From assembly GCA_034522055.1 (NCBI GenBank), contig JAXHLS010000002.1:1426001-1490000 (forward strand): DNA of 64,000 nucleotides, given 5' to 3'. Origin of the DNA: Gammaproteobacteria bacterium (lineage in GTDB: Bacteria; Pseudomonadota; Gammaproteobacteria; JAABTG01). Position 1 is the first letter of the stretch. Every line of letters starts with the position of its first letter. The translations under genes were made by a program, and so were the position numbers. The notes below the pieces were generated by a model. That model was not told the DNA's origin. It worked only from the letters and a program-made list of their open reading frames with translations, and made no database searches. Shown one piece after another: positions 60,269-64,000 of this stretch.

Positions 60269-60514
60269 ATGATCCAGAAACCCGAACGCGACATCGAAAA
60301 GGACTACCCGATCGCCGAGTTCATCGACAAGTTGCGCCGCCTTGCCGATGCACTGGAGACCGGGCAGCGCTTTCAGATCCAGATCGCCGGGGAGCGCATC
60401 TCGGTGCCGGTGGGTGCCACCTTCAACATCGAACACGAACGCGGCGAAGAGGAGGAAGAGATCGAATTCCAGATCAAGTGGTCTCGGAAAGGCGGTGCAT
60501 CTTCGACAGATTGA
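60269..60514 (+). CDS. Amphi-Trp domain protein
   Basis: 81 residues from the ATG giving MIQKPERDIEKDYPIAEFID; a TTG start 13 codons earlier is possible. IAEFIDKLRRLADALETGQR FQIQIAGERISVPVGA and the later EEIEFQIKW with its Trp are the hallmark of the amphi-Trp family (small acidic proteins of unknown role). The protein appears complete. It follows the DUF533 fragment by about 50 bases. Confidence 0.8.
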   Translation: MIQKPERDIEKDYPIAEFIDKLRRLADALETGQRFQIQIAGERISVPVGATFNIEHERGEEEEEIEFQIKWSRKGGASSTD

Positions 60515-60779
60515 AAAGATCCGGCGCCATGTGTTTCACCCTGTCTGCGCCGGCCGGGAGTAAGATTAGCAGCACGGCACCACATCCTACCGGACGTGAT
60601 GGTCCCTCTGTTTCCTACATCTTCGCCGACCTGCCGCATCGACTTACCGTGGGGAAAGGGGACGTCAGCGGCTTGGCAATGCCGGGCATTTTAGGGGGGG
60701 GAATCCCACCAGGGTAACCGCTAGCCAGGAACCCGGTAACGAGCCTTGCAGTCAGTCCGGTAACGGGCTGGTTGATGTG
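60515..60779. other. Gene-free stretch
   Basis: No supported gene. It contains an odd G7 run (60694-60700) and short GTAACGGG-type repeats near 60717-60765. It borders the group II intron 3' end. Confidence 0.35.
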
Positions 60780-61000
60780 TAGGTAGTCGGGTGGCCACGG
60801 GTGATCGCTCACCCGCGGCTCCCACAGATCCGGACGTGCCCACACAGGCATCCGGCTCCTCGATGTAGCAAACGCTACGGGGCGTACACACTGTGAGCCA
60901 CGCGTGCAGGCTGGAGAGGGTGGCTCTGGAGCAGGCCCGTGAACTGATCCCAGTTCAGGTAGGCCCGTCCGGAGGGGCCCACAGGGTCGGACCTGCGAAA
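60780..61000 (-). mobile_element. Group II intron 3' end (ORF tail, domains V and VI)
   Basis: On the minus strand an open frame ends in GPSGRAYLNWDQFTGLLQSH PLQPARVAHSVYAP and a TAG, like the tail of an intron-encoded protein. Then comes a GAGCCGGATGCC ... GGCACGTCCGGATC hairpin, the 34-nt domain V shape with its AGC triad and C-G bulge, then a second hairpin GCCGCGGGTGA ... TCACCCGTGGC suitable for domain VI, and an end near CCGAC/CTAC. The rest of the intron (upstream, beyond about 61000) is not present. Confidence 0.6.
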
Positions 61001-61255
61001 AAGCAACACAAACCAATGTGTTATGAATGTTATTGGCCCATTGAACGGCCTTTAATCGGGCATTCTCAGCCTGAAACAACGCTTGCGCGCAGAAAAGGGG
61101 TCGGTGACAAATGAGAAGTCTTTAGTAGTGTAAATGATTCACATTTGTCAGCGAGCCTTTAATTGGTAGACTTCCCTGCCAGCCGGCGAAGGCAACGTGA
61201 TCGCATCCCTGCGAAGTCGTCCTGCGGCTCAGGTTATCAGGCCGAGTGGCTATCT
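61001..61255. other. Gene-free stretch before the ICE genes
   Basis: AT-richer sequence with a small AAATG/CATTT inverted repeat near 61130-61155. No supported gene. Confidence 0.35.
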
Positions 61256-61993
61256 CTACAAGTACTTCTTAAACGTGCTCGCCGTCACCGCCACGCTCAG
61301 CGCGAACAGCGTCGCGAACGGCAGGACGACGAAGCTCGGGTGCAGGCTGAACGGCAGCGCCAGATAGATCACCCAAGTGAGTACGAGCAGTGGCAGCGCC
61401 GAGCGTTTCGCCCAGTGATAGACGAAAGAGCTCTCCCGTCCCCCGCCCCACCGCCGCAGATCCCGCTTCACCAGGCCGTCGACGATGGCGACCAGCGTGA
61501 ACATCACGAACACCGGCATGGCGAGTGCCAGAACAGCCAGCCGGACCGAAAAGACCTGCGTCACTTGCATCGCGGCGAGCACGTACTCGGCGACCGGCTG
61601 AAATGCGCCATGCAGCCGTGACCGCAGCCCCGACTCGCCGGGCACCGGGGCACTGGCGACCCACTCGATGAAGTCGGCGACTCGGGTAAACTCGAACAGG
61701 ACGTAGTAGGTCTGGTCCGCGACGGTCTTGGTGAACTGGGCGGGATCCGAACTGACCAGGCTGCGGCCGAAGTCCGCCTGGAGGTAGCCGATCTCGGCAG
61801 CCAGCATGTCGCGGCTGTGCTCGAGGCCCTCGTCCGGCCACCAGAAGACCATGCCCACCCATTCGATGATCACCGAGAACACCAGCGACAGGATGAGCCA
61901 TTTGATGCCCTGAGCGACGGTAGTCAGGAGAGTTGATAACAGCCCTTGGCGCACCTCCCGGCGTCTTGGATCTGCGGCGGCCTCAGATCCCAC
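61256..61993 (-). CDS. ICE membrane protein, TIGR03747/DUF4400 family
   Basis: 245 residues from the GTG giving MGSEAAADPRRREVRQGLLS (overlapping the traD stop by 11 bases). Hydrophobic segments include GIKWLILSLVFSVIIEWVGM, LAVLALAMPVFVMFTLVAIV and LPLLVLTWVIYLALPFSL. FWWPDEGLEHSRDMLAAEIG is a family-typical periplasmic stretch. The family is found in clc/PFGI-1/SXT-like integrative conjugative elements, directly after traD, and is thought to belong to the mating-pair apparatus. Intact. Confidence 0.88.
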   Translation of the reverse strand: MGSEAAADPRRREVRQGLLSTLLTTVAQGIKWLILSLVFSVIIEWVGMVFWWPDEGLEHSRDMLAAEIGYLQADFGRSLVSSDPAQFTKTVADQTYYVLFEFTRVADFIEWVASAPVPGESGLRSRLHGAFQPVAEYVLAAMQVTQVFSVRLAVLALAMPVFVMFTLVAIVDGLVKRDLRRWGGGRESSFVYHWAKRSALPLLVLTWVIYLALPFSLHPSFVVLPFATLFALSVAVTASTFKKYL

Positions 61994-64000
61994 GGTCGCC
62001 CTCCCCCGCGACGGGAGGGTCGCCATCGGTAACCGCGTGCCACCAGGTCTCGTTGGCCCGATACCAGTGGTCGTTGGTGATGTAGGTACGCTCCATCTCA
62101 TCGGCGATGGCCGTCAGGTTCGCCGGCATCGCTGGATCGCCTTTGTCATCGGGTAACGGCATGCGGATCTTCCAGAGTCCTCCGCCTTCGAGCAGCGCGA
62201 AGGCCTGGCCCTTCGGGAGTCGGACGAGTTCGGCAGGCGTGAGCATCGGCACCTCGGACACGCTGATGCGATCCTCGTTGCGCGACTGGAAATCGACGCC
62301 GGACATGGGATCCGACGAGTCGTTGACGCCGGAGACGTTCATGAGCGTGAACGCTTCGACCCGGGGCAGCTGGTCGGTAAGCATCTCGGCCGTCGCGAGT
62401 TCCTTGACCCGCAGCATGATCAGGGTGTTGAAATTACCGGCCACCTGCCCCGCCTTGGCACGGCTGCCGATCTTCGCCTCCACGTCGGACCAGGTCTGGG
62501 TGTAGGCGGTCACCTGAAAGCCGGCGCCACCCGCCTTGTTCAGTAAGGGGACGAACTCGTCCCCGATCAGTTCGTTGAACTCGTCGGCGTGCATCGAGAT
62601 CGTCGGCAAATGGACCGTTTGCGGCGCGGCACCTTCCTCGGCCGGGTCGTGAATACCGTGCTTGTAGATGTGACCGGCCACGGAGACCAGATCGGCGAAC
62701 ATGGAGTTGCCTACGGCACTCGCGACGGTCGTATCAGTGAGTGCATCGAGGCCGACGTAGACGATCCCCTTGCGATGGATCACGTCCAGCCACTCGAAGA
62801 TCGGCCGGCTGTCGTCGCCGTTCAGGTAATCGGGCGAGATGAGCTCGGCGATCTTGCCGGTGGTCAATTTCTCCATCAGCGGGCCGACGGAGCTCACGAT
62901 CTTGTCGAAGTAGGTCTTGTCGTACTTGAATGCGGACACGAGGCCATCGAGAACCGGATCATAGAAATCCTGCGCCTGCAGGTAGCGCATCAGGGCGATT
63001 GCGTCCCGGTCTCGCCCTTTCAGCGCCGATGAGAGGTTGCGCTCACTGATCTTGCCCGCGATCTCCTCAACCGCCTCGGACCAGCTCTCCTCACCGTTGC
63101 GCCGCAGGTGCTCGCGCGCATACTCGACGAACAGGGGCTCGATGTCATTGATGTAGCGACGGATCTGCTGGTAGTCCGGCCGACGCCCGAGTGCCACCAG
63201 CGCCCGCGCGATGATATTGACGAAGCGCCAGGCGAATTCCTTGAAGGCGGCCGAGTTGCCCTCGCTGGGCAGCTGGTTCGCGATCCGGGTCGCCACCTCG
63301 GTGATCCGCGAGAAGCTGCCGATGGCATTGTACCGCGCCGAAGTTTGAGGGAAGCCGAGATGAAACAGGGTGAAGTCCCTGGCGCGTCCGGCCCGCCTGG
63401 CCTCGGCGTAGACACGGCGCAGCAAGTCGGCATCACCCTTCGGATCGAAGACGATGACGACGTCACCGCGGCGGATATCCTGGGTGATGAGGATCTCGGC
63501 GAGCCGGGTCTTGCCGACCCGGGTCGTACCGAGCACCAGGGTGTGACCGACGCGCTCGCCGAGATCCATCCAGACGTCCTGCTCGTCGGGCTCGACGGCA
63601 TGCAGTGCCGGCGTGCCGCCGACCGCCGGCAGGGGCTTGAGGGGATTCCACCCTCTGGGCTGGCGCAGCAGCCAGGCCACGACCTTGAGTACCGGCACCG
63701 ATTCCCAGGCCACCTCTTTCCGCCGCGCCCACTGGTAGAGCGGACCCGGCTGCACGTAGTGCTGCACTTCGGGACGGAGGGTGTCGCGCAGGCGCTGGGT
63801 GTGGCGCTGGGTCCAGCGAAAGCCGCGCCCGAGAAACAGCTTGTGGCGGCTGAGGGGAATGCGATGGGCCCGGAGCGTGTAGCTCGGCAGGCGGCGCATG
63901 TTGCGCTGGTAGCGCAGGACCCGCCACGCCTGGCGGGTACGCACAAACGCCAAGAGGAACAATGCCGCAGCCGCGGCCATGGCGACACCCGGCGGCATCA
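61983..64000 (-). CDS. traD: Conjugative coupling factor TraD (SXT/TOL type), N terminus off window
   Basis: The visible ~671 residues start in the second membrane helix (MAAAAALFLLAFVRTRQAW) and continue with VLRYQRNMRRLPSYTLRAH, the Walker A LVLGTTRVGKTRLAEILI and Walker B VIVFDPKGDADLL, plus TVHLPTISMHADEFNELIGD. This hexameric ATPase passes the relaxase-bound DNA strand to the type IV secretion channel. The family is TIGR03743. The true start is upstream of the window edge. It is translationally coupled to the DUF4400 gene. Confidence 0.92.
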   Translation of the reverse strand, partial: MPPGVAMAAAAALFLLAFVRTRQAWRVLRYQRNMRRLPSYTLRAHRIPLSRHKLFLGRGFRWTQRHTQRLRDTLRPEVQHYVQPGPLYQWARRKEVAWESVPVLKVVAWLLRQPRGWNPLKPLPAVGGTPALHAVEPDEQDVWMDLGERVGHTLVLGTTRVGKTRLAEILITQDIRRGDVVIVFDPKGDADLLRRVYAEARRAGRARDFTLFHLGFPQTSARYNAIGSFSRITEVATRIANQLPSEGNSAAFKEFAWRFVNIIARALVALGRRPDYQQIRRYINDIEPLFVEYAREHLRRNGEESWSEAVEEIAGKISERNLSSALKGRDRDAIALMRYLQAQDFYDPVLDGLVSAFKYDKTYFDKIVSSVGPLMEKLTTGKIAELISPDYLNGDDSRPIFEWLDVIHRKGIVYVGLDALTDTTVASAVGNSMFADLVSVAGHIYKHGIHDPAEEGAAPQTVHLPTISMHADEFNELIGDEFVPLLNKAGGAGFQVTAYTQTWSDVEAKIGSRAKAGQVAGNFNTLIMLRVKELATAEMLTDQLPRVEAFTLMNVSGVNDSSDPMSGVDFQSRNEDRISVSEVPMLTPAELVRLPKGQAFALLEGGGLWKIRMPLPDDKGDPAMPANLTAIADEMERTYITNDHWYRANETWWHAVTDGDPPVAGEGDRGI

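Overview
The window is GC-rich bacterial DNA. The left part has the classic gammaproteobacterial order priA / mrcA <-> pilMNOPQ-aroK-aroB-dgt-damX-gltBD-hemE. The best guess is a gammaproteobacterium of the Chromatiales/Ectothiorhodospiraceae type; this is inferred from gene order and composition only. Several conserved genes (pilQ, aroK, aroB, dgt, damX) carry single-base indels. The 3' end of pilQ plus the 5' end of aroK (about 7.77-8.80 kb) is an AT-richer, insertion-rich patch that looks like low-accuracy gap fill or foreign sequence.

Layout: 1-13.3 kb is housekeeping (replication restart, peptidoglycan synthesis, type IV pilus alignment and secretin complex, shikimate pathway, dNTP hydrolase, SPOR-domain division protein). 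An IS element encoding a DruA/DUF4338-ISAs1 transposase fusion (13.35-15.31 kb), with a strong candidate programmed -1 frameshift site, separates damX from gltBD. hemE and a DUF368 lipid-carrier transporter follow. From 24.1 kb on the sequence is accessory.

Accessory region: (i) an AT-richer three-gene TIGR04255 cassette of unknown function with an upstream RHH-like gene; (ii) three broken RAYT/IS200-like transposase copies, two of them inside long direct repeats that flank a small integron-type cassette array: brnTA, hicBA and vapBC, each followed or bounded by an attC-like site, with no integrase visible; (iii) a type 2 BREX (Pgl) operon remnant in which pglY and pglZ have internal deletions, brxD and brxHI are intact, and pglX/pglW are absent; (iv) hipBA, a self-inhibited-type Fic protein, a wrecked type I restriction locus (hsdM stump, HATPase gene, intact hsdR) with a higBA module inside it; (v) a tRNA-Lys 3'-end att fragment beside a tyrosine integrase; (vi) a second defence cluster: a ThsB-like TIR + DUF4231 membrane pair bounded by attC-like sequence, an IS4 insertion, a large TIR-TM-beta-propeller protein, and a Gabija-like OLD nuclease + short UvrD helicase pair; (vii) at the right edge, conjugation genes of an SXT/TOL/clc-like ICE (DUF4400 membrane protein and the TraD coupling ATPase), preceded by a group II intron 3' end.

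The window thus moves from a conserved chromosome segment into a heavily rearranged defence and toxin-antitoxin island at the end of an integrative conjugative element. The most promising undescribed systems are the TIR-DUF4231 cassette (50.64-49.69 kb), the TIGR04255 trio (26.3-24.6 kb), the TIR-propeller protein (56.0-52.7 kb) and the mini Gabija-like pair (59.7-57.1 kb).
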